Below are positions 32,801 through 41,568 of a DNA stretch of 64,000 nucleotides, piece after piece. A model generated the notes under the pieces. That model did no database searches. It was not told the origin of the DNA and saw nothing but the letters and a program-made list of their open reading frames with translations. The position numbers were made by a program, and so were the translations under genes. Position 1 is the stretch's first letter, and each line of letters begins with the position of its first letter. This DNA comes from CBDCCV01 sp965215025 (GTDB lineage: Bacteria > Bacteroidota > Rhodothermia > Rhodothermales > Salinibacteraceae): the NCBI GenBank assembly GCA_965215025.1, contig CBDCCV010000001.1, positions 496,001-560,000 of the forward strand, given 5' to 3'.

Positions 32801-34213
32801 GTGAACATGCACACCGCCCCTTCCAAAGCGGCCGCCGTATTCGTGCACGGATTCGGGAGTTCGCCCGCGTGCTGGGACGGGCTGTGCGCGCTCTTGGAAC
32901 AGGACGACGCCGTCACCTCCCGGTTTGATCTCCACCTCTTCGAATACCCCACGGCGCTGGTCAACACCGTGCCGGTGCTGCAGCGCATCCCACGCCTCGC
33001 TGAGCTGGCCGAGAAGCTCAAGGACTATCTGGACTCCGAGCCGTTCTGGAACCGCGACGTCACGCTGATCGGGCACAGCCAGGGCGGGCTGGTCATCCAC
33101 GCCTACCTACGCCACATGCTCAGTGAGGCCGAGGCGCGCCAACTGGAGCCGGTCCGCCAGGTCATCACGTTCGCCACCCCGCACGGCGGCTCGACCACGC
33201 TGCCCTTCCTGCGCCGCGTCCTGGCCCGCGTTTTTGACAACCCGCAGGAGCGGGCTTTGCGCGTGCTCGACCCCGAAACGGCCGAGGTCGTCCGCACGGT
33301 CAAAGAGCGGGCCGCCACCGCGAGCGAGGCCACTGCGACGAGCTGGCCCGTCCCCGTGTACTGCTTCGGCGGGCTTAGCGATAAGGTCGTGCCCGAGGCC
33401 TCGGCTAAGGGTCCCTTCAAAAGTTCTAAGATGCTCAGCGGGGACCACTTCACCATCTTGAGGCCGAAGGACCGCCAGGACGACCGCTACGCCGAGTTCA
33501 CCGAGGTGCTCCTCGACCCCGGCCATCCCAAGGTTTTCGAGATCGAGCGCTACGAGACGCGCATCGCCGTGCGCCCCGTGCCGCGCCAGGCGTTCACCGT
33601 CAAGCTTGGCGACGGCGCTTTCCGCGAGGTGGAAACGGACAACGTCTGCGAGCTGAGGCGCACGGTGCAGTTTGCGCGCGGCAACCGATGCCGGTCACTC
33701 TTCAACATCCGGTATTCCTCGTCGAGCGGCAGCGCCTTCACGTACAGCACGAGCCATCAGAACGAGGCCAGGCACATCGCCAACGAGTACGAGAAGTCCG
33801 GCGACAAGATAGACTTCAAGTTCGCCCCCAGGCCGAAGAGGCCCCACGAGAAGTACGCCCTCGGCCTGGAGATTTACAACGGCTTCGGCCGGGGGCGGCG
33901 CGACGTGCACTTCCACCTTGGACCGAACACGGTAGGCGGCCTGGCCCGCTACCGGAGCCTGACGTATGAACTGGACCTGAGCGCGTACGTCCGCTCTGGC
34001 TACGCCGTCCCATCGGCCCCGAGGTTGTACCTGCACCGCGAGGACCCCGGCAACTGCAGAAGCTGCCTCACGCGCCGCAACGAGCTTGAACCAATACCTC
34101 CGGCAGCAGAAGACGCGCGCGGGCTGTGGCGGTGGGAGCTGTTCAACCTCCGGGAAGGCGTGGTGGACGTGGTCTGGGACGTCGCGCAGGAAGAGAAGGC
34201 GGACGCCACTTAG
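32801..34213 (+). CDS. Alpha/beta hydrolase with uncharacterised C-terminal domain
   Basis: 470 residues; GTG at 32801 has GAGGG upstream, and ATG at 32807 is an alternative. Residues 1-240 form a PGAP1/lipase-like hydrolase: oxyanion VFVHGFGSSP, nucleophile Ser93 in LIGHSQGGLVIH, Asp194 in GGLSDKVVPE and His216 in SGDHFTIL. Residues about 245-470 form a separate domain rich in Arg, Tyr and Phe with two cysteines in NCRSCLTRR; I do not recognise it. It lies just past the fabF remnant in an accessory segment, so a defence or effector role is possible but is speculation. Confidence 0.75.
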   Translation: MNMHTAPSKAAAVFVHGFGSSPACWDGLCALLEQDDAVTSRFDLHLFEYPTALVNTVPVLQRIPRLAELAEKLKDYLDSEPFWNRDVTLIGHSQGGLVIHAYLRHMLSEAEARQLEPVRQVITFATPHGGSTTLPFLRRVLARVFDNPQERALRVLDPETAEVVRTVKERAATASEATATSWPVPVYCFGGLSDKVVPEASAKGPFKSSKMLSGDHFTILRPKDRQDDRYAEFTEVLLDPGHPKVFEIERYETRIAVRPVPRQAFTVKLGDGAFREVETDNVCELRRTVQFARGNRCRSLFNIRYSSSSGSAFTYSTSHQNEARHIANEYEKSGDKIDFKFAPRPKRPHEKYALGLEIYNGFGRGRRDVHFHLGPNTVGGLARYRSLTYELDLSAYVRSGYAVPSAPRLYLHREDPGNCRSCLTRRNELEPIPPAAEDARGLWRWELFNLREGVVDVVWDVAQEEKADAT

Positions 34214-34322
34214 CGCCACGGCGCCCGGCAGCGCGGTCCAACCTCGCGCGGTTGCCGTCGCAGCGCGGCGGCTGTACCTTAGCCCACTGGCCCGCCGCCC
34301 GTCACCTACGAGCCTGAACGCC

Positions 34323-35846
34323 ATGCGCCACCCTCTCGCCCTTGCCCTGGCCGCTCTCCTGCTCGCGCCCCGGCCCGCCGCCGCGCAACCGGAGGGCGCG
34401 TACGACTACCACCGGCCTACGCGCACGCTCGTGCAACGCGGGATGCAGGCGCTGATGCTGTGCAACGGCCTCTTCGTCTCCGGCCGCACGCTCGACCAGG
34501 TCTACGCTCAGGAGCTGCAATACTACCGGATGCCGGCGCTCCCGCCCTACGACGGCCGCGTCACCATCGACAGAGACCGCCGCGCCGTGACCGTAGGCGA
34601 CCCGATGGCGAGCGGCGGCACCCCGACAATGCGCGCGGCCTTCCGCGAAGGGCTGGGCTGCGTGATGATGGCGCCCGACCAAACCTTCGACGACATCGCC
34701 GCGCTGCCGCGCCTCGACCTCCCCCCGCCCGCCGAGGACCCGGCGAACGTGCCCTGGCCCAACGGCGACCTCGTCCCCGACGCGCCCTTACCCGACAGCG
34801 TAGACGCCGAGGCGCTCGCCGACGCGGCCGAGTGGACGTTCAACCGCGCCGAGCATGGGCACCCGTCGCAGGTCACGCTCAGCCTGCTCGTCGTCTACAA
34901 CGGGCAGATCGTCCTCGAAAGGTACGCGCCTGGCGTGGACGCAGGCACGCGCACGCGCACGTGGTCCACGGCTAAGAGCCTCGCCGTCACGCTCATCGGG
35001 ATGCTCGCCGATGAAGGCCGCCTCGACCTCGACGCACCGCTGGATTTCGACTGGCTCCCCGAAGCGTCCGACGCCGAGAGCGACCCGCGCGACGCCATCA
35101 CGCTCCGCAACGTGCTCCACATGTCGAGCGGCCTCATGCCCGTGGACAACGCCGGCGGCTGCGAGGTCACCGGCTCGTGCCTGAGCTACTGGGCCGGTGC
35201 CTCGTCCGCGGAAGGCGCCTTGAGCCGCGGCCTCATCCGCGAACCTGGCACGCACTGGGACTACGAGAACTTCGACACGCTCTTGGGACTATGGGCGATG
35301 AAACGCGCCCTGGGCGACAGCGCGGCGTACCTCGCCTTTCCGCACCGCGCGCTCTTCTCCAAGATCGGGATGCGCAGCACGCTCCCCGGCGTGGACCGCT
35401 TCGGCGACTACGTGATGAGCAGCCAGGTCTACACCAACGCGCGCGACCTCGGCCGCTTCGGTCTCCTTTACCTCCAAGGCGGCGTGTGGGATGGCGAGCG
35501 GCTGCTCTCCGAGGCGTGGATCGAGTTCGTCCGCACACCGGCGCCGGCCACCGAGGGCGCGGGGCGCTTTTACGGCGGGCAGTGGTGGCTCGTCCCGGAC
35601 AGTCGCACCGACGTGCCGCCCGACGCCTACGCCACGGCCGGCAACCGCGGGCAGCACGTCGTCGTCGTGCCGTCGCATGACCTTGTCATCGTGCGGCGCG
35701 GGCTGGACTGGCTCCCCGGCATCCACCGCTTCCCGTGGTGGGACCTCACGCGTGAGGTCATCAAGGCCTTCCCCGAGCGGCCCTGGGGCGAGAAGCCCGA
35801 AGTGGCCGCCTCGCCCTCCGAAGAAGATGCTGCTGGCGAGCGGTAA
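34323..35846 (+). CDS. Secreted serine hydrolase, beta-lactamase/AmpC fold
   Basis: 507 residues from the ATG at 34323, with signal peptide LALALAALLLAPRPAAAQ. A ~160-residue N-terminal region precedes the class C beta-lactamase fold: TWSTAKSLAVTLIG (Ser-x-x-Lys), WDYENFDTLLG (Tyr-x-Asn), and a C-terminal GNRGQHVVVVPSHDLVIVRRG where the KTG-like strand is expected. Such proteins are mostly esterases or peptidases and usually not true beta-lactamases. Substrate unknown. Confidence 0.85.
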   Translation: MRHPLALALAALLLAPRPAAAQPEGAYDYHRPTRTLVQRGMQALMLCNGLFVSGRTLDQVYAQELQYYRMPALPPYDGRVTIDRDRRAVTVGDPMASGGTPTMRAAFREGLGCVMMAPDQTFDDIAALPRLDLPPPAEDPANVPWPNGDLVPDAPLPDSVDAEALADAAEWTFNRAEHGHPSQVTLSLLVVYNGQIVLERYAPGVDAGTRTRTWSTAKSLAVTLIGMLADEGRLDLDAPLDFDWLPEASDAESDPRDAITLRNVLHMSSGLMPVDNAGGCEVTGSCLSYWAGASSAEGALSRGLIREPGTHWDYENFDTLLGLWAMKRALGDSAAYLAFPHRALFSKIGMRSTLPGVDRFGDYVMSSQVYTNARDLGRFGLLYLQGGVWDGERLLSEAWIEFVRTPAPATEGAGRFYGGQWWLVPDSRTDVPPDAYATAGNRGQHVVVVPSHDLVIVRRGLDWLPGIHRFPWWDLTREVIKAFPERPWGEKPEVAASPSEEDAAGER

Positions 35847-35865
35847 GCATGACGGTACGGAAAAA

Positions 35866-35931
35866 CAGAGACGAAGAAACGAAGAGCCGATGACACGAAG
35901 CGGTTTTCGTTTCCTCGTCTCTTCGTTTCTG
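35866..35931. repeat. Inverted repeat CAGAGACGAAGAAACGAAG...
   Basis: Left arm about 35866-35886 and right arm about 35910-35931 (TTTCCTCGTCTCTTCGTTTC) are imperfect reverse complements, lying between the convergent hydrolase and pgm genes. A related structure is at 61433-61490. It may serve as a bidirectional terminator-like hairpin, but there is no clean T-run. Confidence 0.65.
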
Positions 35932-35936
35932 CCCCC

Positions 35937-37592
35937 TCACGCCACGCCGGCCTCGGCGAACGCCGTCTTCACTAAAGCCTGCGCCTCTTCATGAATGGCG
36001 TCGAGGTGGGCCTCGCCCTTAAAGCTCTCGGCGTAGACCTTGTAGATGGCCTCCGTGCCCGAGGGCCGCGCGGCGAACCAGCCGTTCTCCGTCACCACTT
36101 TCAGCCCGCCAATGGGCGCGTCGTTGCCGGGCGCGCGGGTGAACGTGCCTTCGATCTTCTCGCCCGCGAGCGTTTTCGTGTCGATCATCTCGGGGGAGAG
36201 CTGCTTCAGGGCCGCCTTCTCCTCCGGCGTGGCCGGGGCGTCGCGCCGCTCGTAGACGGGGCTGCCGAATTCTTCCTCCAGGTCGGAATAATGCGCGGCG
36301 GGGTCGCGGTCCGTCTTCGCGGTGATCTCGGCGGCCAGAAGCCCTAAGATGATGCCGTCCTTGTCCGTCGTCCACACCGTGCCGTCTTTGCGCAAAAAGG
36401 AAGCGCCGGCACTCTCTTCGCCGCCGAAGCCGTACGAGCCGTCCAAGAGTCCGTCCACGAACCACTTGAAGCCGACGGGCACTTCTTTGAGCGGGCGGCC
36501 CAGCGCGTTCGCCACGCGGTCGATCATCGAACTCGACACGAGCGTCTTGCCCACGGCGGCGCTTTCCGGCCAGCCCGTGCGGTGCTCGAAGAGGTAGCGC
36601 ACGGCCACGGCGAGGTAGTGGTTCGGGTTCATCAGCCCGCCCGTGGGCGTGACGATGCCGTGGCGGTCCACGTCCGGGTCGTTCCCGAAGGCGACGTCGA
36701 AGTCGTCTTTGAGCTTGACGAGGCCGGCCATCGCGTGGGGCGAGGAGCAGTCCATGCGGATCTGCCCGTCCTTGTCCACGGTCATGAACGCGAACGTCGG
36801 GTCCACGCGCGGGTTGACCACTTCGAGGTCGAGGTCGTAATGCTCGGCGATGGGTTCCCAGAAGTGCACGGCCGCGCCGCCCATCGGGTCCACGCCGATT
36901 TTTACGCCCTCGGCCCGGATGGCCTCCATATCGAGCACGCTTTCGAGGTCTTCCACAAAGGGGCGGACGAAGTCGTACTCGCGCGTCGTCTCGGCCTTGA
37001 GGGCGCGGGCGAAGGGGGTGCAGTGGACGGCTTGCAGCTTGTCGGCGAGGATCTCGTTGGCGCGGTCCTGGATCTTCTGCGTCGTCTCAGAGCCGGCCGG
37101 GCCGCCGTGGGGTGGGTTGTACTTGAAGCCGCCGTCGGTGGGCGGGTTGTGCGAGGGGGTGATGATCACGCCGTCGGCCAGCCCCTCGGTGCGGCCTCGG
37201 TTGTAGGTGAGGATGGCGTGGGAGATCACGGGCGTAGGCGTAAAGCCGCGCCCTTCGTGGATGCGGATCTCCACGCCGTTCCCGGCAAAGACCTCGACGG
37301 CGGTGGAAAAAGCCGCTTCGGAAAGCGCGTGCGTGTCCATCCCCACAAGAAGCGGCCCGGTGACGCCCTCTTTCTGCCGGTGCTCAACGATGGCCTGGCA
37401 CACGGCGCAGATGTGGTCCTCGTTGAAGCTCGCGTCCATGGCCCGCCCCCGGTGCCCCGAGGTGCCGAACGAGACGCGCTGCCGCTCCTCCTCGGGATCG
37501 GGCTGGCGCGTGTAGTAGGCCGCCACGAGGCGCGGGACGTTGGCGAGGAGTTCGGGCGGGGCGGGCTGTCCGGCGAGGTCGTGCAGAGGCAT
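35937..37592 (-). CDS. pgm: Phosphoglucomutase (alpha-D-glucose phosphate-specific)
   Basis: 551 residues from the ATG at 37592. Motifs: phospho-Ser147 in IITPSHNPPTDGG, metal loop GNDPDVDRHG (Asp305/307/309), sugar-binding GFGGEESAGASF (391-394) and phosphate-binding ARPSGTEAIYK. Length matches bacterial Pgm. It interconverts glucose-1-phosphate and glucose-6-phosphate and feeds the adjacent glgC/glgA pathway. Confidence 0.97.
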   Translation of the reverse strand: MPLHDLAGQPAPPELLANVPRLVAAYYTRQPDPEEERQRVSFGTSGHRGRAMDASFNEDHICAVCQAIVEHRQKEGVTGPLLVGMDTHALSEAAFSTAVEVFAGNGVEIRIHEGRGFTPTPVISHAILTYNRGRTEGLADGVIITPSHNPPTDGGFKYNPPHGGPAGSETTQKIQDRANEILADKLQAVHCTPFARALKAETTREYDFVRPFVEDLESVLDMEAIRAEGVKIGVDPMGGAAVHFWEPIAEHYDLDLEVVNPRVDPTFAFMTVDKDGQIRMDCSSPHAMAGLVKLKDDFDVAFGNDPDVDRHGIVTPTGGLMNPNHYLAVAVRYLFEHRTGWPESAAVGKTLVSSSMIDRVANALGRPLKEVPVGFKWFVDGLLDGSYGFGGEESAGASFLRKDGTVWTTDKDGIILGLLAAEITAKTDRDPAAHYSDLEEEFGSPVYERRDAPATPEEKAALKQLSPEMIDTKTLAGEKIEGTFTRAPGNDAPIGGLKVVTENGWFAARPSGTEAIYKVYAESFKGEAHLDAIHEEAQALVKTAFAEAGVA

Positions 37593-37618
37593 GGCAGGGC
37601 GAATCGGTTGGGGCGATG

Positions 37619-37680
37619 GTAGGGGCACAGAGCCTGCCCCGGACCTGATCCGGGGGCGGTGTGCCCGTACGGGGCCGGCG
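37619..37680. repeat. Nested GTAGGGGC palindrome
   Basis: A GTAGGGGCAC arm and a decayed GTGCCCGTACGGGG arm enclose a second palindrome CCCCGGACCTGATCCGGGG. It is a degenerate member of the GTAGGG family. Confidence 0.6.
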
Positions 37681-37699
37681 TCAAGGCCGGCGGGCGGCG

Positions 37700-37727
37700 G
37701 TAGGGACACGATATATCGTGTCCCTAC
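37700..37727. repeat. Perfect 28-bp palindrome GTAGGGACACGATA + complement
   Basis: GTAGGGACACGATA is followed immediately by its exact reverse complement. It ends one base before the glgA stop codon (37729-37731). A one-mismatch relative lies at 55434-55461. Confidence 0.92.
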
Positions 37728-37728
37728 G

Positions 37729-38949
37729 TCAATCCAAAAGCGATTGGTAAAAATCGAGCGTCTGCTCGGCGATGCTCGTCCAGCTAAAGACCTCCTCGAC
37801 GCGCCGGCGCGAAGCCTGCGCCATCTCCTTGCGCGTGTCGGCGTCGGCGAGGAGTTCGTTCACGCCGTCGGCGAGGGCGCGGGCGAAGGCGTCGGGGTCG
37901 CGCGGCTCGAAGTCGCCGCCGCCGGGCTGGTCGATTCCTACCAAGAGGCCCGTCTCGCCGGGAACGATGATCTCCGGGATGCCGCCGACTTTCGAGGCCA
38001 CCACGGGCGTCTCGCACGCCATCGCCTCGAGGTTGATGATGCCGAACGGCTCGTACACGCTCGGGCAGACGAACACCGTCGCGTGCGTGTAAAGGGTGAT
38101 GATGTCGTCCTTGGGCAGCATCTCGGCGATCCAGACGATCCGCGCGTCGGCGTCCTGGCGCGCGCGCTCGACGCGCTCGGTCATCTCGCTGGCGATCTCG
38201 TCGGTGTCCGGCGCGCCGGCGCAGAGGACGACCTGGACGTCGCCCTCCATGTGCTTGATCGCGTTGACGAGGTGCAAGATCCCCTTCTGCCGGGTGATTC
38301 GTCCGACGAAGAGGACGAACGGCGTGTTCGGGTCCACGTCGTACTTTTTCAGCACGTCGTCGTTGGGGCGGGGGCGGTACTGGTCGAGGTCAATGCCGTT
38401 GTAGATCGTGCGGATGCGCTCCATCGGCACGTCGTAGAGGTCGTGCACGTCCTGGCGCATGGACTTCGAGACGGCCACGACGCCGTCGGCGTTCTCGTAG
38501 GCCGTCTTCTCGACCCACGAGGAGCCGTGGTAGGCCGTGCCGAGCTGCTCGACCTTCCAGGGCCGGTGTGGCTCCAGCGAGTGCGTCGAGAGGACGAGCT
38601 TGGCGCCCGAAAGCTGCTTCGCCAGGCACCCGCCGAGGTGGCTGTACCACGTGTGGCCGTGGACGATGTCGGTATCCGGGGCGACGGAGCCTGCCATGAC
38701 GACGTTGCGCTGCATCGTGTCCAGGAACTTGCGGTGCCGCTCGTCCTGCGCCGGCGCCTCGCCAATCGGCTGGACGCCGCGCACGGTGAGGTTGCCGTGG
38801 TCCTCACGCTGATCGCCAAAGGAGTAGACGTTGATCTCGTGCTGGCCGCCGTCGAGTTTTGCCAGCTCGCGTGTGAGGTATTCCACGTGCACGCCCGCGC
38901 CGCCGTAGACGTTGGGCGGGTACTCGTTCGTCAGGATCGCTATTTTCAT
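37729..38949 (-). CDS. glgA: Glycogen synthase, GT4 type (GlgA/GlgM-like)
   Basis: 406 residues from the ATG at 38949. The N-terminus KIAILTNEYPPNVYGGAGVHVEYL and the C-terminal donor site PSVYEPFGIINLEAMACETPVVAS (E-x7-E motif), with VGRITRQKGILHL, are those of the GT4 'glycogen synthase, Corynebacterium family'. That family includes enzymes using ADP-glucose to make glycogen and enzymes making maltose-1-phosphate (GlgM), so the exact reaction is uncertain. It sits between pgm and glgC, which supports a glucan-building role. Confidence 0.9.
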   Translation of the reverse strand: MKIAILTNEYPPNVYGGAGVHVEYLTRELAKLDGGQHEINVYSFGDQREDHGNLTVRGVQPIGEAPAQDERHRKFLDTMQRNVVMAGSVAPDTDIVHGHTWYSHLGGCLAKQLSGAKLVLSTHSLEPHRPWKVEQLGTAYHGSSWVEKTAYENADGVVAVSKSMRQDVHDLYDVPMERIRTIYNGIDLDQYRPRPNDDVLKKYDVDPNTPFVLFVGRITRQKGILHLVNAIKHMEGDVQVVLCAGAPDTDEIASEMTERVERARQDADARIVWIAEMLPKDDIITLYTHATVFVCPSVYEPFGIINLEAMACETPVVASKVGGIPEIIVPGETGLLVGIDQPGGGDFEPRDPDAFARALADGVNELLADADTRKEMAQASRRRVEEVFSWTSIAEQTLDFYQSLLD

Positions 38950-39061
38950 AGGGAGGGGGTATGGGGGAAGCGGTAAGGGGGCGCGGGGACTCTGGCTGAG
39001 AGGATAAGGCCCGCACGACGCTCGATGCAACGCCCCCTCTCCCACTCATCCGTTCCCTCTT

Positions 39062-40321
39062 CTAAATAATCCGGTCGTCCTCGATGCGCACGTTTTTGGG
39101 GATGACCACGATCCCGTCGCGGATGTAGAACCCCTCGCCCTCGCCTTCCTGCACGCTCTCGCGGTTGGTGATCCGGCAGCGCTTGCCGATGGAGACGTTC
39201 TTGTCGATGATGGCGCCCTCGACGTGCGCGTCCTCGCCGATGCCGGCGCGCTCGGGGCCTTCGATCACCTCGCGCTCCTCGGGCCGCTGCCACGGGTAGA
39301 AGTCCGCCCCCATGAAGACGGTGTCTTTGACCGAGGCGCCGCGGTCGATGAACGAGCGGATGCCGATGACCGAGCCGGAAACCTGGCAGTTTACCAGGAC
39401 GCTCCCCTCGGCCACGAGCGAGCGCTGGATGGTGGAGTTCTCGATCTTGGCCGGCGGGAGCATCCGCGCGTTGGTGTAGAGCGGGCTTTCGGGGTCGTAG
39501 ATGGAGAAGGGCGGCTGCGGCTGCGCGAGCATGAGGTTGGCGTCGTAGAACGAGCGTATCGTGCCGATGTCGCTCCAGTAGTGCTCAAACGGATACGAGA
39601 CCACGCGCCGCTCCTCGATAGCGGCCGGGATGATCTGGTGGCCGAAGTCGTGCTCCTCCGGGTTGGCGTCGAGCATCTCTTTGAGCACGTCGCGGTCGAA
39701 GAGGTAGATGCCCATCGAGGCGAGGTAGCGCCGCCCCTGCCGTTCCATCTCCTCGCTCACGGGGCTGTCCTTGCCTTCGAGCTGGTCCAGGGGCGGCTTC
39801 TCGTGGAACTCGGTGATGACGTTCTCGTCGTCCGTCTTCAAGATGCCAAAGGCGGGCGCCTCCTCGGCCTTGACGGGGATGGTGGCGAGCGTGACGGCCG
39901 CCTCGCTCTCCTGGTGATGGCGCAGCAGCCGGCGGTAGTCCATGGCGTAGAGCTGATCGCCCGAGAGGATCAGGACGTTGTCGTGGCGGTAGCCGGCCAG
40001 GTGCGAGAGGCTGCGGCGCACGGCGTCGGCCGTGCCCTGGAACCAGTTTTTCGTGTCCGGGGTCTGCTCCGCCGCGATGATCGTCACGAAGCCGCGGCTG
40101 AAGCGGTCGAAGCGGTAGGCCCTGGAGACGTGCCGGTTCAGGCTCGCCGAGTTGAACTGCGTCAAGACGAAGATGCGGTTCACCTCGGAGTTGAGGCAGT
40201 TGGTGATGGGGATGTCGATGAGCCGGTACTTCCCGGCGAGCGGGACGGCGGGCTTGGCGCGGAGCTTGGTGAGCGGGTAGAGCCGCGTGCCGGCCCCGCC
40301 GCCCAGGATGACAGCGAGCAT
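39062..40321 (-). CDS. glgC: Glucose-1-phosphate adenylyltransferase
   Basis: 419 residues from the ATG at 40321. MLAVILGGGAGTRLYPLT is the nucleotide-binding loop. KPAVPLAGKYRLIDIPITNCLNS and the central YWSDIGTIRSFYDANL are ADP-glucose pyrophosphorylase motifs. The C-terminal left-handed beta-helix repeats (IGEDAHVEGAIIDKNVSIGK) complete the allosteric fold. It makes ADP-glucose for the adjacent glycogen synthase. Confidence 0.97.
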   Translation of the reverse strand: MLAVILGGGAGTRLYPLTKLRAKPAVPLAGKYRLIDIPITNCLNSEVNRIFVLTQFNSASLNRHVSRAYRFDRFSRGFVTIIAAEQTPDTKNWFQGTADAVRRSLSHLAGYRHDNVLILSGDQLYAMDYRRLLRHHQESEAAVTLATIPVKAEEAPAFGILKTDDENVITEFHEKPPLDQLEGKDSPVSEEMERQGRRYLASMGIYLFDRDVLKEMLDANPEEHDFGHQIIPAAIEERRVVSYPFEHYWSDIGTIRSFYDANLMLAQPQPPFSIYDPESPLYTNARMLPPAKIENSTIQRSLVAEGSVLVNCQVSGSVIGIRSFIDRGASVKDTVFMGADFYPWQRPEEREVIEGPERAGIGEDAHVEGAIIDKNVSIGKRCRITNRESVQEGEGEGFYIRDGIVVIPKNVRIEDDRII

Positions 40322-40443
40322 GGTAGGGTGAGGGTTTGAGTTTGGGGGTGTGGGGGTGTGGGAGGGCGCTTGATCGGGACGCTTCCCTGATCGGGACGCT
40401 TCCCCTGCCAAACACCCATCCACGCCCGCCCTCAGCAGCGGCG

Positions 40444-41475
40444 TCAGCCGCCGAGGAACGACTCGGCTTCTTCAACCATCGCGCGGCTGCCGATGAAGAG
40501 CGGCGTGCGCTGGTGGATCTCCTCCGGGTTGATCTCCAGCGTGCGGCGCCCCCGCCCGTCGATGGCGCGCCCGCCGGCGGCCTCGCAGATGAGCGCCATG
40601 GGGTTGGCCTCGTACATCAGCCGGAGCTTCCCCTCGGGGTAGGCCTTCGTGGCCGGGTACATGTAGATGCCGCCCTTCAACAGGTTACGGTGAAAATCGG
40701 AGATAAACGAGCCGATGTAGCGCGTTTTAAACGTCTGCGGCTCCTCCTGCTCGTACTGCATCCAGCGGATGTATTTCTCCAAGCCCTCGTCAAAGGCGGC
40801 GCTGTTCCCCTCGTCAATCGAGTAGAAGCGGCCGCGCTCGGGCATGGTAAGCTCCGGGTGGGAGAGCATGAACTCGCCCACGAGCGGGTCGAGCGTGAAG
40901 CCGTTCACGGTGTCGCCCGCGGTGTAGACGAGCATTGTCGAGGAGCCGTAGACGACGTAGCCGGCGGCCACCTGCTTGGTGCCCGGCTGCAGCACCGCCG
41001 CCACGTCCGGCGGGCCGTAACCTTCGGGCCGGCGGTAGACCGAGAAGATCGTCCCCACCGAGACGTTCACGTCGATGTTCGAGGAGCCGTCAAGCGGGTC
41101 CATCAGGACGATGTACGGGCTGTCGGCCTCGGTCTCGACGGGGATGATCTCGTCTTTTTCTTCGGAGACGATCAGGCAGGCCTGCCCGCCGCGCCGGAGC
41201 GCCTCGACGAACTCGGCGTGGGCGATCTGGTCGAGCTTCTGCTGCACCTCGCCCTGCGGGTTGATCTCGCCCGTCTCGCCGGTGACGTCCAACAGCCCGG
41301 CGCGGCGGATCGAGCTGTTGACGAACTTGGCCGCCACGGTGAGGTCGTGCACGAGCCGCGTGAAGCCGCCCGTGGCGCCGGGGCGCTGGTGCTGCGCCTC
41401 GATGATGAACTGCTCCAGCGTACGGAAGCGCCTCATCTCGGGCGGGCGGGGGATGTGTTCGGTCTTTTCTTCCAT
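40444..41475 (-). CDS. fbp: Fructose-1,6-bisphosphatase class I
   Basis: 343 residues from the ATG at 41475. The metal-binding motif DPLDGSSNIDVNVSVGTIF has Asp126 and Asp129. Glu106 in SEEKDE, the substrate region KLRLMYEANPMALICEAAGG and the C-terminal RTPLFIGSRAMVEEAE are typical. It performs the committed gluconeogenic step and links the glycerol genes downstream in this list to the glycogen genes. Confidence 0.97.
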   Translation of the reverse strand: MEEKTEHIPRPPEMRRFRTLEQFIIEAQHQRPGATGGFTRLVHDLTVAAKFVNSSIRRAGLLDVTGETGEINPQGEVQQKLDQIAHAEFVEALRRGGQACLIVSEEKDEIIPVETEADSPYIVLMDPLDGSSNIDVNVSVGTIFSVYRRPEGYGPPDVAAVLQPGTKQVAAGYVVYGSSTMLVYTAGDTVNGFTLDPLVGEFMLSHPELTMPERGRFYSIDEGNSAAFDEGLEKYIRWMQYEQEEPQTFKTRYIGSFISDFHRNLLKGGIYMYPATKAYPEGKLRLMYEANPMALICEAAGGRAIDGRGRRTLEINPEEIHQRTPLFIGSRAMVEEAESFLGG

Positions 41476-41540
41476 GACGAGATCGCGTTTGTGGGTGATG
41501 GCGGTCGAGGCGAAGGTAAGGGCCAAGGCTGGCGGATGGC

Positions 41541-41568
41541 GTAGGGGCGTATCGCCATACGCCCCTAC
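41541..41568. repeat. 28-bp palindrome GTAGGGGCGTATCG, containing the glpD stop
   Basis: GTAGGGGCGTATCG is followed by a near-perfect reverse complement. The glpD TAG stop (41567-41565, minus strand) is formed by its CTAC end. A sister copy is at 56883-56908. Confidence 0.9.

Noticed and set aside
34323..35846. Antibiotic-resistance beta-lactamase
   Set aside because: The fold is present, but the KTG motif is not clear, the N-terminal extension is long, and such proteins are usually esterases or peptidases.
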